Origin: Limimaricola hongkongensis DSM 17492 | GTDB lineage: Bacteria > Pseudomonadota > Alphaproteobacteria > Rhodobacterales > Rhodobacteraceae | Length of the DNA: 64,000 bases | Assembly: GCF_000600975.2 (NCBI RefSeq) | Contig: NZ_KK088649.1 | Span: 80,749 to 144,748, forward strand | Reading direction: 5' to 3' | Made by a program: the position numbers and the translations under genes | The notes under the pieces: model-generated | What the model was told of the DNA's origin: nothing | What the model saw: the letters and a program-made list of their open reading frames with translations, nothing else | Database searches by the model: none | Shown here: positions 35,687 through 45,575 of the stretch, piece after piece | Layout of the letters: the number at the start of each line of letters is the position of its first letter | How positions within the stretch are numbered: the stretch's first letter is position 1

Positions 35687-37480
35687 TCAGCGCGCATCGA
35701 TCTTCTTTGCGTAGCCGCGCGGCGTGACCATGCGCGGCCCCTCTCCCAAGGGCACCAGCTTCGACTGCGATGAGCCGACCAGCACGACGGTCAGCATGTC
35801 GACCTCGTCGACCTGCAGCTCGTCGAGGCGGCGGTAGCGGATCTCCTCCTCGGGGCGGCCGAGCGAAGAGGCCAGCAGCACCGGCGTATCGGCGGGGCGA
35901 TGCGCCAGCAGGATGTCGCGCGCTTCGGCCAGCAGCGTCCGCCGCCGCTTGGACACCGGGTTGTAGAAAGCGATGACGAAATCGCCTGTGGCGGCGGCGT
36001 GCAGCCGCTTCACGATGTCCTCGCGCGGGGTGAGCAGGTCCGACAGCGAGATGGCGCAGAAATCGTGGCCGAGCGGCGCACCGGCGCGCGCGGCGGCGGC
36101 CTGGAGCGCCGAAACCCCTGGCGTGCAGACCACCTCGACGCGGCGCGCGGCATCGGTGACGCCGCCATTGCCCGCCTCGCGGCCCAGCAGTTCGAAGACC
36201 AGCGCCCCCATGGCGTAGATGCCCGCATCGCCCGAGCAGATCAGCGCCACGTCGCGACCTTCGGCGGCGCGTTCCAGCGCGTAGCGGCAGCGATCCTCCT
36301 CGCCGCCGAGCGGGAAATCGGCGCGCGGCTTGCCGGCGGCGAGCGGTCCGAGCAGGTCGATGTAGAGCCCGTAGCCCACCAGTTCCTCGGCCTCCGCGAT
36401 GAGACGGCTGGCTTCGGGCGTGCGCCAGCCGGACTGTCCCGGCCCGATGCCGACGACCGAGAGGCGGCCCCGGCGGCGGCCACGCAGATCGGTGATCGGC
36501 GCAGGCGCCATGGCCAGCGCGCAGGTGGCGTTGGCGGTCTTGCGCTTGGTCACGGCGAGCGTCGCGTCGGGCCCGGCCTGCGCCAGAGCCGCGCCTTCGG
36601 ACACGCCGTGGCAGCCGACTTCGGCAAAGACGACGTCAGAGGGCGTGGCGAGGCGCGGCGCTTCGGCTTCGAGTTCGGCGGCGGTGAAGAGCCGCAGCGG
36701 CACGCCGATGTCACGTGAAACATTCAGGATCGCAGGCTCGTCGGCCTTGAGATCGATCGAGGCGACGGCCTGCACGGCCTGCGGCGCGATCCCGGCCTCG
36801 GCCAGCGTGTCGCGCACCAGTGCGGCGAGTTCCTCGGGCGGACAATCGCGCGCACAGCCGAGGCCGAGCACGGCGCGCTGCGGCGCGAAATGGAGGTGGC
36901 CGGGGCCGAGATCCGGCTGCGGCGCGTCGGAAACGGTGATGCGCAGCGCGTCCCCTTGCGGCAGTTCGGCCAGCCAAGGCGCCTCGCCCGCGACGGTCGC
37001 GCCGCCGCCCGACAGGAGCGCCGCCATCGCGCCCTTGGCGTCCTGCGGGTTCACCAGCCGGTAGCCCGCGGGCGGCTCGTCGAGCGCCACGCCGAGCGAG
37101 ACGTCGCCCGCGGTGGTGACGGCGGCTTGGGCGTCGAGCGCTTCGGCGATGCGCTTGGCCAGCCGGTTCGCGCCGCGATGCCCGCCCAGGAGCGGCACCA
37201 CGACGCGGCCATCGTCGGAGATCGAGACCACCGGCGGTTCGGCGCGCTTGTCCGACAGCATCGGCGCCACGGCGCGGATCAGGATGCCGGAGGCGCAGAC
37301 GCCGATCACCGGCGTTCCGGCGGCGAAGAGATCGCGCGCGTGGTCGAGCGCATCGGCGAAAAAGGCGTCGGCGCTCTCGACCCGGCCCTCGCGGCCATGC
37401 AGCGGCGCGCCCAAGCCTTCGGCCACCTTGCGGGCCACGGCCTCGCCCGAGCGGGAGAGTGCGAGAACAACGGGGGTCAC
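35687..37480 (-). CDS. cobJ: CbiG-CobJ fusion: cobalamin synthesis protein and precorrin-3B C17-methyltransferase
   Basis: Encodes 597 residues in two parts. The N-terminal 345 residues are CbiG/CobE-like: VTPVVLALSRSGEAVARKV, GHRGANRLAKRIAEAL and the C-terminal GLGCARDCPPEELAALV segment. The C-terminal 245 residues are CobJ/CbiH, with VVGIGPGQSGWRTPEA, ICSGDAGIYAMGALV and IAFYNPVSKRR, catalysing ring contraction and C17 methylation. The two genes are separate in many bacteria. A GTG at 37480 overlaps the cobI stop (GTGA), fixing the start; open sequence upstream of it belongs to cobI. Confidence 0.92.
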   Translation of the reverse strand: MTPVVLALSRSGEAVARKVAEGLGAPLHGREGRVESADAFFADALDHARDLFAAGTPVIGVCASGILIRAVAPMLSDKRAEPPVVSISDDGRVVVPLLGGHRGANRLAKRIAEALDAQAAVTTAGDVSLGVALDEPPAGYRLVNPQDAKGAMAALLSGGGATVAGEAPWLAELPQGDALRITVSDAPQPDLGPGHLHFAPQRAVLGLGCARDCPPEELAALVRDTLAEAGIAPQAVQAVASIDLKADEPAILNVSRDIGVPLRLFTAAELEAEAPRLATPSDVVFAEVGCHGVSEGAALAQAGPDATLAVTKRKTANATCALAMAPAPITDLRGRRRGRLSVVGIGPGQSGWRTPEASRLIAEAEELVGYGLYIDLLGPLAAGKPRADFPLGGEEDRCRYALERAAEGRDVALICSGDAGIYAMGALVFELLGREAGNGGVTDAARRVEVVCTPGVSALQAAAARAGAPLGHDFCAISLSDLLTPREDIVKRLHAAATGDFVIAFYNPVSKRRRTLLAEARDILLAHRPADTPVLLASSLGRPEEEIRYRRLDELQVDEVDMLTVVLVGSSQSKLVPLGEGPRMVTPRGYAKKIDAR

Positions 37481-38190
37481 AGCCAAGGATCGGCTCCCTT
37501 CGTGAGAATGATCATCGAGAAATAGGGGGCGGTGTCGGGCGCCTCGGCCAGCGGGCGGACCACTTCCGCCTCCAGCGTGGCGCGCTCGACGTAAACAGCC
37601 TGCGCGGTGAGGCCGAGATCGTCGATCACCGCGCGCACCTTGGGGAAATGCCGCCCGAGCTTCATGATCGCGACGCTTTCGGCGCCCTCGATCCGGGCGC
37701 GCAGCTCCGCCTCCGGCAGCGGCCCCGGCAGCACGGTCAGCCGCTCGTTGCGGGCGGCCAGCGGGCGGCGTGCGGCGGCTGCGGCGGCGGTGAGCGATGT
37801 GACGCCGGGCACGATCTCGACCCGGAAGCGGCTTGAGAGACGCGCAAAGAGATACATGAAGGAGCCGTAGAAGAACGGGTCGCCCTCGCACAGGCAGACC
37901 ACGTCCTGACCGGCCTCCAGCGCCTCGGCGATCTGCGACGCGCCCGCGTCATAGGCCGCCTGCGCCGGGCCGCGTTCGACCGTCATCGGCACGTCCATGA
38001 CGATCTCGCGCGCCTTTGGCGCGATGAGATCGGCGGCGATGGAGCGGGCGAAGCTCGCGCCGCCCGCCAGCGTCGGGTAGGCGACGATGCGCGCGCCCTC
38101 GATCAGCCGCGCCGCGCGCAGGGTGATCAGATCGGGCGCGCCGGGGCCGAGGCCGACGCCGTAAAGCGTGCCCGTTGCGGGAGAGGTCAT
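37477..38190 (-). CDS. cobI: Precorrin-2 C20-methyltransferase
   Basis: Encodes 237 residues. It transfers a methyl group to C20 of precorrin-2, the entry to the corrin pathway. Signature segments are LYGVGLGPGAPDLITLRAA, CLCEGDPFFYGSFMYLF and VPGVTSLTAAAAAA. The ATG at 38190 overlaps the cobL stop (ATGA), so it is preferred to an in-frame ATG at 38208. Both ends overlap neighbours, showing tight coupling. Confidence 0.95.
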   Translation of the reverse strand: MTSPATGTLYGVGLGPGAPDLITLRAARLIEGARIVAYPTLAGGASFARSIAADLIAPKAREIVMDVPMTVERGPAQAAYDAGASQIAEALEAGQDVVCLCEGDPFFYGSFMYLFARLSSRFRVEIVPGVTSLTAAAAAARRPLAARNERLTVLPGPLPEAELRARIEGAESVAIMKLGRHFPKVRAVIDDLGLTAQAVYVERATLEAEVVRPLAEAPDTAPYFSMIILTKGADPWL

Positions 38191-39404
38191 CGTTTGATCA
38201 GGCTCCACTGCATCACCGGCATCGCCGGGCGCCAGCCGGTCAGACGGCCCACGGGCTCGGCGCGGGCGACCGAGATCCGCACCAGCGATCCGCCATGCTT
38301 CGCGTGCAGCCCGATCAGCGCCGCCTCGCTTTCAAGCGTCACCGCGTTGGCCACGAGCCGCCCGAGCGGGCGCAGCGCCGACCATGCCGCCTCGAACACC
38401 TCCGCCGTGAGCCCGCCGCCGATGAAGATCGCGTCCGGCGGGGGCAAGCCCGCGAGCGCCGCTGGCGCCTCGCCCTCGACCAGCCGAAGCCGCGGCGTGC
38501 CAAGCGCCAGCGCGTTGGCCGCTGCCATGGCGCGGCGGTCGGCGCGCGGCTCGATGCCGATGGCATTGGCGTAGCGCGCCGCCCGCATCCATTCGATCGC
38601 GACCGAGCCCGACCCGGTGCCGATGTCCCACAACAGCGCGCCGCGCATCGGCATCAGTTTCGCCAGCGTGGCGGCGCGCAGCTCGCGCTTGGTCATCGTG
38701 CCGTCGGACACGAACAGGCTGTCGTCGAGCCCCGGCACGCGCGGGATCAGCGCGGCGTCGGGCGCGGCCACGCAATCGACCGCCAGCGTGTTGAAGGCAG
38801 GCACATCATGATCCCAGGCCTCGGCGATCCCGTCGAACCGCTGCTCGTCGGCGCCGCCCATATTGGCCAGCACCGTCATCGGGCTCTTGCCGAAACCGCG
38901 CTCGGTCAAAAAACGCGCGATCTGTCCGGGCGTCTCCGAACCGGTGGTCAGGATCAGCAGCCGCGCCTGCGGCTGGATGAAGGCGATCATCTGCTCGACC
39001 GGGCGGCCATGCACGGTCAGCGTTTCGATGTCCGCCATGCTCCAGCCCATCCGGGCGCTCGCCAGCTGGAACGCCGAAAGCTGCGGGTGATAGACGATCT
39101 CAGACGCCGGGATCGCCCGGCCGATCCGCGCGCCGACCGAAAACCACAGCGGATCTCCGGTGGCCAGCACCACGACGCGGCGGCCCTTGTAGCCCTTGAG
39201 ACGGTCGACCAGCGCATCGAACGGGCTGGGCCATGCCACGCGCTCGGCGCCCACCGCGCCGGCCAGCTCGTGGTGCCGGTCGCCGCCGACGATGATCTCG
39301 GCGGCTTCGACCACGGCGCGGGTCGCGGGCAAGAGCCCGTCCATGCCGTCCTCGCCGATGCCGACGACGTGGAGCCATGGCTCCTGTGCTGCGACCGCGT
39401 TCAT
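38187..39404 (-). CDS. cobL: Precorrin-6Y C5,15-methyltransferase (decarboxylating)
   Basis: Encodes 405 residues in two domains, as in aerobic-pathway CobL. The N-terminal CbiE-like methylase begins WLHVVGIGEDG and has LATGDPLWFSVG; the C-terminal CbiT-like domain has the SAM-binding WDIGTGSGSVAIEWM and PDAIFIGGG. It methylates C5 and C15 and decarboxylates the C12 acetate. It overlaps cobH and cobI by four bases each. Confidence 0.95.
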   Translation of the reverse strand: MNAVAAQEPWLHVVGIGEDGMDGLLPATRAVVEAAEIIVGGDRHHELAGAVGAERVAWPSPFDALVDRLKGYKGRRVVVLATGDPLWFSVGARIGRAIPASEIVYHPQLSAFQLASARMGWSMADIETLTVHGRPVEQMIAFIQPQARLLILTTGSETPGQIARFLTERGFGKSPMTVLANMGGADEQRFDGIAEAWDHDVPAFNTLAVDCVAAPDAALIPRVPGLDDSLFVSDGTMTKRELRAATLAKLMPMRGALLWDIGTGSGSVAIEWMRAARYANAIGIEPRADRRAMAAANALALGTPRLRLVEGEAPAALAGLPPPDAIFIGGGLTAEVFEAAWSALRPLGRLVANAVTLESEAALIGLHAKHGGSLVRISVARAEPVGRLTGWRPAMPVMQWSLIKR

Positions 39405-40036
39405 CCCCGTTCCTCCGAAATGCCGTTGGCCAGCGCGTTCACCGCCGCCGAAGCCATGGCCGAGCCGCCCTTGCGGCCCCTGAGCGCCACGAAATCGCAG
39501 CCGCGCGGGTCATTCGCAAGCTCCGCCTTGGATTCCGCCGCGCCGACGAAGCCGACCGGAAAGCCCAGGATCAACGCCGGTTTCGGCCAGCCCGCATCGA
39601 GCCGCTGCAGAAGGTGGAACAGCGCGGTGGGCGCGTTGCCCACGGCCACCACCGCGCCCTCGATCCGGTCGCGCCACAGATCGACCGCCGCCGCCGAACG
39701 GGTCGTGCCGAGATCGCGCGCCATGTCGGGCACGCGCTCGTCGTTCAGCGTCACCGCCACCTCGGTGCCCGGCAGGTGCCGCCGGATGATCCCCGCCGCC
39801 ACCATCTCGCAATCGCACAAGACCGGCGCGCCCGAAGCCAGCGCCGCGCGCCCCGCCGCCATGGCAGCGGGCGAAAAGGCCAGGCGGTCAGCGATCTCGA
39901 CCATGCCGCAGGCATGGATGAGACGGATCACCATCGGCTGGAGATCCTCGGGAAAACGATCGAGCCGCGCCTCGGCGCGCACCGTGGCAAAGCTCTGGGC
40001 GTAGATCTTCGCGGGGTCGGTCTCGTAGGGGCGCAT
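39401..40036 (-). CDS. cobH: Precorrin-8X methylmutase
   Basis: Encodes 211 residues. It moves the C11 methyl group to C12, giving hydrogenobyrinate. Hallmarks are YETDPAKIYAQSFATV at the N terminus, RLIHACGMVEIAD with the catalytic His, and the GFPVGFVGAAESKAEL segment. GGAGG precedes the ATG at 40036. It follows cbiX after 61 bases that contain a repeat copy and starts a chain of overlapping genes. Confidence 0.96.
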   Translation of the reverse strand: MRPYETDPAKIYAQSFATVRAEARLDRFPEDLQPMVIRLIHACGMVEIADRLAFSPAAMAAGRAALASGAPVLCDCEMVAAGIIRRHLPGTEVAVTLNDERVPDMARDLGTTRSAAAVDLWRDRIEGAVVAVGNAPTALFHLLQRLDAGWPKPALILGFPVGFVGAAESKAELANDPRGCDFVALRGRKGGSAMASAAVNALANGISEERG

Positions 40037-40073
40037 CACGGCCTCCGTTCCGCCCGGCACAGGCCGGGGGATC

Positions 40074-40096
40074 TGCGTATTTGGAGAATGGTGAAG
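40074..40096 (-). repeat. Dispersed intergenic repeat, copy D
   Basis: On the minus strand CTTCACCATTCTCC then AAATACGCA. It begins two bases after the cbiX stop, in the gap before cobH. The adjoining bases AGATCCCC differ from the ATGGCG of other copies, and no paired copy is present. Confidence 0.85.
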
Positions 40097-40097
40097 A

Positions 40098-41240
40098 TCA
40101 CTTGCGCGACTTCAACACGCTGAGCGGTCCGAGCGGGTGATCGGCCTGCGGGTAGGGCGCGTGGTGGTGGTCGTGATCGTGGTCATGGCCGTGGTGGTGA
40201 TGGTGGCCATGGGCGTGGCCGGGGTCATGCGCGTGGTCATGCGGCAGGCCATGGGCATGGGCATGCGCGTGCTGCGCCTCGGCGTCCAGCCGGCACATGC
40301 CGGTGCAGAAATCGTCGCAGAGAGCGCAATCGGCCACGTTGGAGCCGGGCGCGTTCGCCCCCTGCCCCTCGACATGGTGGTGATGGCTTTCCTGCACCGC
40401 GCCGACCTCGGCCTCGAAGCCGAGCACCTGCGTGCGGTACTTGCACATGCCGCAGGTCGGCGGGACGACCTCGCCCACCAGCTCGGTCACGCGCTCGGAG
40501 AAGGTGTTCATCACCTCGGGGTGGTCGCCGAGATAGCCCGCCTTCACCACCTCGAGATCGGGATGCGCCTCGGCCACCCGGTCGGTGAAGCCGTAGATGC
40601 GGTCGATCAGGATGCCCGAGAACAGGAAATAGGGGAACACGACGACGCGGCGGTAGCCGAGTTTCGCCACGTGTTCGAGGCAGGGCTCGACCAGCGGGAA
40701 GGTGACGCCGGAATAACCGGTCTCGCACCAGCCGAAACCCATGCCCTCCCACAGCAGCCGCGCGATCTTGGCGACGTTGCCGTTGGCGTCGGGGTCAGAC
40801 GCGCCGCGACCGATCACCACCAGGCAGGTCTCGTGCATCGGCACGTCGGAGGGGTTGGCGTCGAGCGCGCTTTGAATCCGGTCGGCGGCGGCGGCGACCA
40901 TGCGCGGGTCCACCCCCAGCTCGCGGCCATAGATGATCTCGATGCCATGCTTGGCGGCATAGGTGTTCAGGACGGTGGGGATGTCGTTCTTGGCGTGCAT
41001 CGCCGCGAACAGCATGCCGGGCACGGCGAGGATGCGGGTGCAGCCCTGCTCGCGCAGCCGGTCGAGCCCGTCGCGGATCACCGGGTTGGCGAATTCGAGA
41101 TAGCCGTATTCCACCGGCCAGTCGGGCGGCAGCAGCGCGGGCAGCTTTTCGGCCAGCACCGCGAATTCGTCCACCGCCGACTGGCTGCGCGAGCCGTGGC
41201 CGCAGATCATCACCCCGGTCTTGGGCTGGGGCGCGTTCAT
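40098..41240 (-). CDS. cbiX: Long-form CbiX sirohydrochlorin cobaltochelatase with His-rich tail
   Basis: Encodes 380 residues. It inserts cobalt (or another metal) into sirohydrochlorin. Two CbiX repeats are present, with ICGHGSRSQSAVDEF and VVIGRGASDPDANGN at their starts. After residue 285 come a CGMC motif (PPTCGMCKYRTQV) and a second cysteine group (CALCDDFCTGMC), in line with the iron-sulfur site of long CbiX proteins. The last 55 residues are extremely His/Asp-rich (GHHHHHGHDHDHDHHH), a likely metal store or sensor. The ATG at 41240 overlaps the stop of the upstream small gene. Confidence 0.92.
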   Translation of the reverse strand: MNAPQPKTGVMICGHGSRSQSAVDEFAVLAEKLPALLPPDWPVEYGYLEFANPVIRDGLDRLREQGCTRILAVPGMLFAAMHAKNDIPTVLNTYAAKHGIEIIYGRELGVDPRMVAAAADRIQSALDANPSDVPMHETCLVVIGRGASDPDANGNVAKIARLLWEGMGFGWCETGYSGVTFPLVEPCLEHVAKLGYRRVVVFPYFLFSGILIDRIYGFTDRVAEAHPDLEVVKAGYLGDHPEVMNTFSERVTELVGEVVPPTCGMCKYRTQVLGFEAEVGAVQESHHHHVEGQGANAPGSNVADCALCDDFCTGMCRLDAEAQHAHAHAHGLPHDHAHDPGHAHGHHHHHGHDHDHDHHHAPYPQADHPLGPLSVLKSRK

Positions 41241-41476
41241 GCGCGGGCCTCGTCGCCCTGCTGATCCCCGGTTTCGGAGGCCTCGGAGGTCTCGGCGGTC
41301 TCCTCCTTGCGCCCGCCCTTCAGCGCACCCCACAGGCCCAGCGCGATGGCAAGGCCAATGGCCGCGCCAGCGACCCAGTGGTCGTGACCGGCAAGATCGG
41401 CCACGTGGCCGGGATGGGCGAATGCCGCGCCGGGCGCGGCCAAAAGGGCGGTGGTCGGCAGGAAGATGTGGCGCAT
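41237..41476 (-). CDS. Small exported/membrane protein, DUF6732-like
   Basis: Encodes 79 residues: a signal-like start (residues 1-20), a His-containing segment HPGHVADLAGHDHW, one membrane helix (VAGAAIGLAIALGLWGAL) and an acidic tail. It resembles small rhodobacterial proteins placed beside cobalamin genes. The His motif next to a helix and the ATGA overlap with cbiX suggest a link to cobalt handling, which is inference. The 225 bases upstream, to the next gene at 41702, were checked for a cobalamin riboswitch and none was recognised. Confidence 0.65.
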   Translation of the reverse strand: MRHIFLPTTALLAAPGAAFAHPGHVADLAGHDHWVAGAAIGLAIALGLWGALKGGRKEETAETSEASETGDQQGDEARA

Positions 41477-41701
41477 CGCGGACCTCTCGATCTGGCAATG
41501 GCCGGCGCCCGCCGCGAGGATCGCGGCGATGCGAGGACGACGCGGCGCCTTGGCCCCCTGTCTGGGTCGACCGCCACGCCACCTACCGTTCCGGCCACTT
41601 TGGGCTTCGTCGGCCTCCTCCATAACGATCGGCGCGCTCCGGCGAAACCCCGGATGCGGCGGATCGGCGGCGCGGCGCGACGTCGATCCGCCCGCCCGCG
41701 A

Positions 41702-42157
41702 TCAGATGCCGATCTCGGGAAAATGCTCCCAGGCCAGCGGCACCTGCCCGCGCGCCGTCTTGCCGCCATAGGTGACGAAACCGTCACCGCCGGTCTGGAG
41801 GTGAAAGCTTTTCCCGCCCACGCCGCTCACGACATAGGTGTCGCCCGCGCGCGACAGCTGCCCGGCCCGACCGCCGACGCAGATCGCGCGGCCCTGTTGG
41901 CAGGGCACGAGACGGTATGTCGCCATGCGGCCCTGCCCGTCCTCGGTGATGACCGACACGATGCCTTCGGAAAACGGCGGCTCGGCGAACTCGGCCGCGA
42001 AGGGCTCGGGCTCGGGCAGCGCCCGCACCGGCGCGCTGGGCGGCAGAACCGGCGGCGCGGCGAACGAGGCCGCGATCGGCCCCGCCACGGGGCCGACCTC
42101 GGCGCATCCAGCCAGCAGCAGCGCCGCGAGAGCGCCCCCCGTCATCACGTATCGCAT
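41702..42157 (-). CDS. Lipoprotein of unknown function
   Basis: Encodes 151 residues. A lipobox LLAGC places the lipidated Cys at residue 18. The mature part has a Pro/Ala-rich spacer followed by a compact domain with two Cys (LVPCQQG and AICVGG) and a Gly-rich end. No family was recognised. AGGAGG precedes the ATG at 42157. Both neighbours are on the same strand but widely spaced, so it is probably transcribed alone or with mutL read-through. Confidence 0.7.
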   Translation of the reverse strand: MRYVMTGGALAALLLAGCAEVGPVAGPIAASFAAPPVLPPSAPVRALPEPEPFAAEFAEPPFSEGIVSVITEDGQGRMATYRLVPCQQGRAICVGGRAGQLSRAGDTYVVSGVGGKSFHLQTGGDGFVTYGGKTARGQVPLAWEHFPEIGI

Positions 42158-42221
42158 CGCGTCCCTCCTCTTTCGATCCCGTCCGCCCACATAACCGTGA
42201 CCGGGTTCCCGGCAAGCGCGC

Positions 42222-44174
<1,953 letters not shown>

Positions 44175-44216
44175 GGGGCCGAGACTAGCACGGCGCGCCC
44201 GCGCGGCGCGAGGGGC

Positions 44217-45575
44217 TCACTGCGCCCCGAGCACGACTTCGGGCAGCACGACCCGCGGGGCGCTTGCGGCCTCCAGCCCCTCGGGGCGGCCCACCACCAT
44301 GAAATGCAGCGCCTCCGGGTCGACCCGCTCGGCCGCCACGCGGTTCACCTCGTCGAGCGTCACCGCCTCGATGAAGGCGTTGCGCTCGGTGACGTAGCTT
44401 TTGGGCAGGCCGGTGACCTGCATGCCGACGAGGATGTCCGCGATCGGGCCGTTGCCGTCGAAGCGCAGCGGGTACTCGCCGGTGAGGAAGGTCTTGGCCG
44501 CGTCCAGCTCGGCCTGCGTGACGCCCTCTTGCGCGATGCGGGCCCATTCGTCGCCGATCACCTCGATCGCGGCGGCCATGCGGTCATTGGCCGAGGCCAC
44601 CGAGCCGATCCAGAACTCGGCGTTCTCCAAGGGCACCAGATCCGTGCTGACGCCGTAGGTCAGCCCGCGCTTTTCGCGCAGCTCGGTCATCAGGCGGCTT
44701 TCGAACCCGCCGCCGCCGAGGATGTGGTTGAGCACGTAGGCCGCGAAGAAATCCTCGTCGTCGCGCTTGAGCCCCGGTTGGCCGAACAGCGCCACCGATT
44801 GCGGCGAGGGATAGTCGATCACCTCGACCCCACCGGGCAGCCCGAAATCGACATGGCCGGGCAGGTCGGGCCCCGATTGCGGCAGCCCGCCCAGAAGATC
44901 GTCGAGCAGCGCGCCCAGCGCCTCGGGGGTGATGTCGCCCACCGCGCCGACATGCACGCCGTCGCGGGTCAGCGCCGCCTTGTGCGCCGTCACGAGATCC
45001 GCGCGGGTGAGCCGTGCCACGCTGTCGGGCGTGCCGTTGTCGGGGCGGCCATAGGGGTGGTCGCCGAAGGCCGCCTCGTAGAAGGCGCGTCCCGCAAGGC
45101 GGCGCGGGTTCTGCGCATCCTGCGCGAGGATCGACTGCACCTGCCCGCGCACCCGCTCGACCGCCACCGGATCGAAGCGCGGCGTCACCAGCGCCTTGCG
45201 CAAGAGGGCAACCGCTTCCTCGCGGTTCTCGGTCAGCATCCGGGCCGACACCCGCAGCGTGTCGGCGCCGACATCGAAGGAAAAGCTCGCCGCGAGATCC
45301 TCGCGCGCGGCCTGGAAGGCGCGCGCATCCATTTCGCCCGCGCCCTCCTCCAAAAGCCCGGTCATCAGGTTCACCGCGCCGAGCCGGTCGGGATCGTCGA
45401 GCGAGGTGCCGCCATCGAAGCGGATCTCCAGCGCGGTGAAGGGGATGGTGTGGTCCTCGACCAGCCAGGCGGTGATGCCGCCGGGCGAGGTCACTTCCTC
45501 GATCTCGATCGCGGCGCGGGCCATGCCGGTCAGGCCGGCGCACAGCACGAGGGTCAGGCTCAGGATGCGGATCAT
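44217..45575 (-). CDS. M16-family zinc-peptidase-like protein, non-catalytic subunit
   Basis: Encodes 452 residues with a signal peptide (residues 1-21). It has two M16 half-domains but no HxxEH zinc site; the C-terminal half keeps the RLMTELREKRGLTYGV region. Such proteins pair with an active M16 subunit and complete its chamber. The ATG overlaps the stop of the active subunit gene (ATGA), which supports a heterodimer. The periplasmic location is inferred from the signal peptide. Confidence 0.92.
   Translation of the reverse strand: MIRILSLTLVLCAGLTGMARAAIEIEEVTSPGGITAWLVEDHTIPFTALEIRFDGGTSLDDPDRLGAVNLMTGLLEEGAGEMDARAFQAAREDLAASFSFDVGADTLRVSARMLTENREEAVALLRKALVTPRFDPVAVERVRGQVQSILAQDAQNPRRLAGRAFYEAAFGDHPYGRPDNGTPDSVARLTRADLVTAHKAALTRDGVHVGAVGDITPEALGALLDDLLGGLPQSGPDLPGHVDFGLPGGVEVIDYPSPQSVALFGQPGLKRDDEDFFAAYVLNHILGGGGFESRLMTELREKRGLTYGVSTDLVPLENAEFWIGSVASANDRMAAAIEVIGDEWARIAQEGVTQAELDAAKTFLTGEYPLRFDGNGPIADILVGMQVTGLPKSYVTERNAFIEAVTLDEVNRVAAERVDPEALHFMVVGRPEGLEAASAPRVVLPEVVLGAQ

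Noticed and set aside
41477..41701. Cobalamin riboswitch upstream of the cbiX operon
   Set aside because: The expected B12-box and the GGGAA/GCCACTG-type conserved elements could not be found on the minus strand. A covariance-model search would be decisive.
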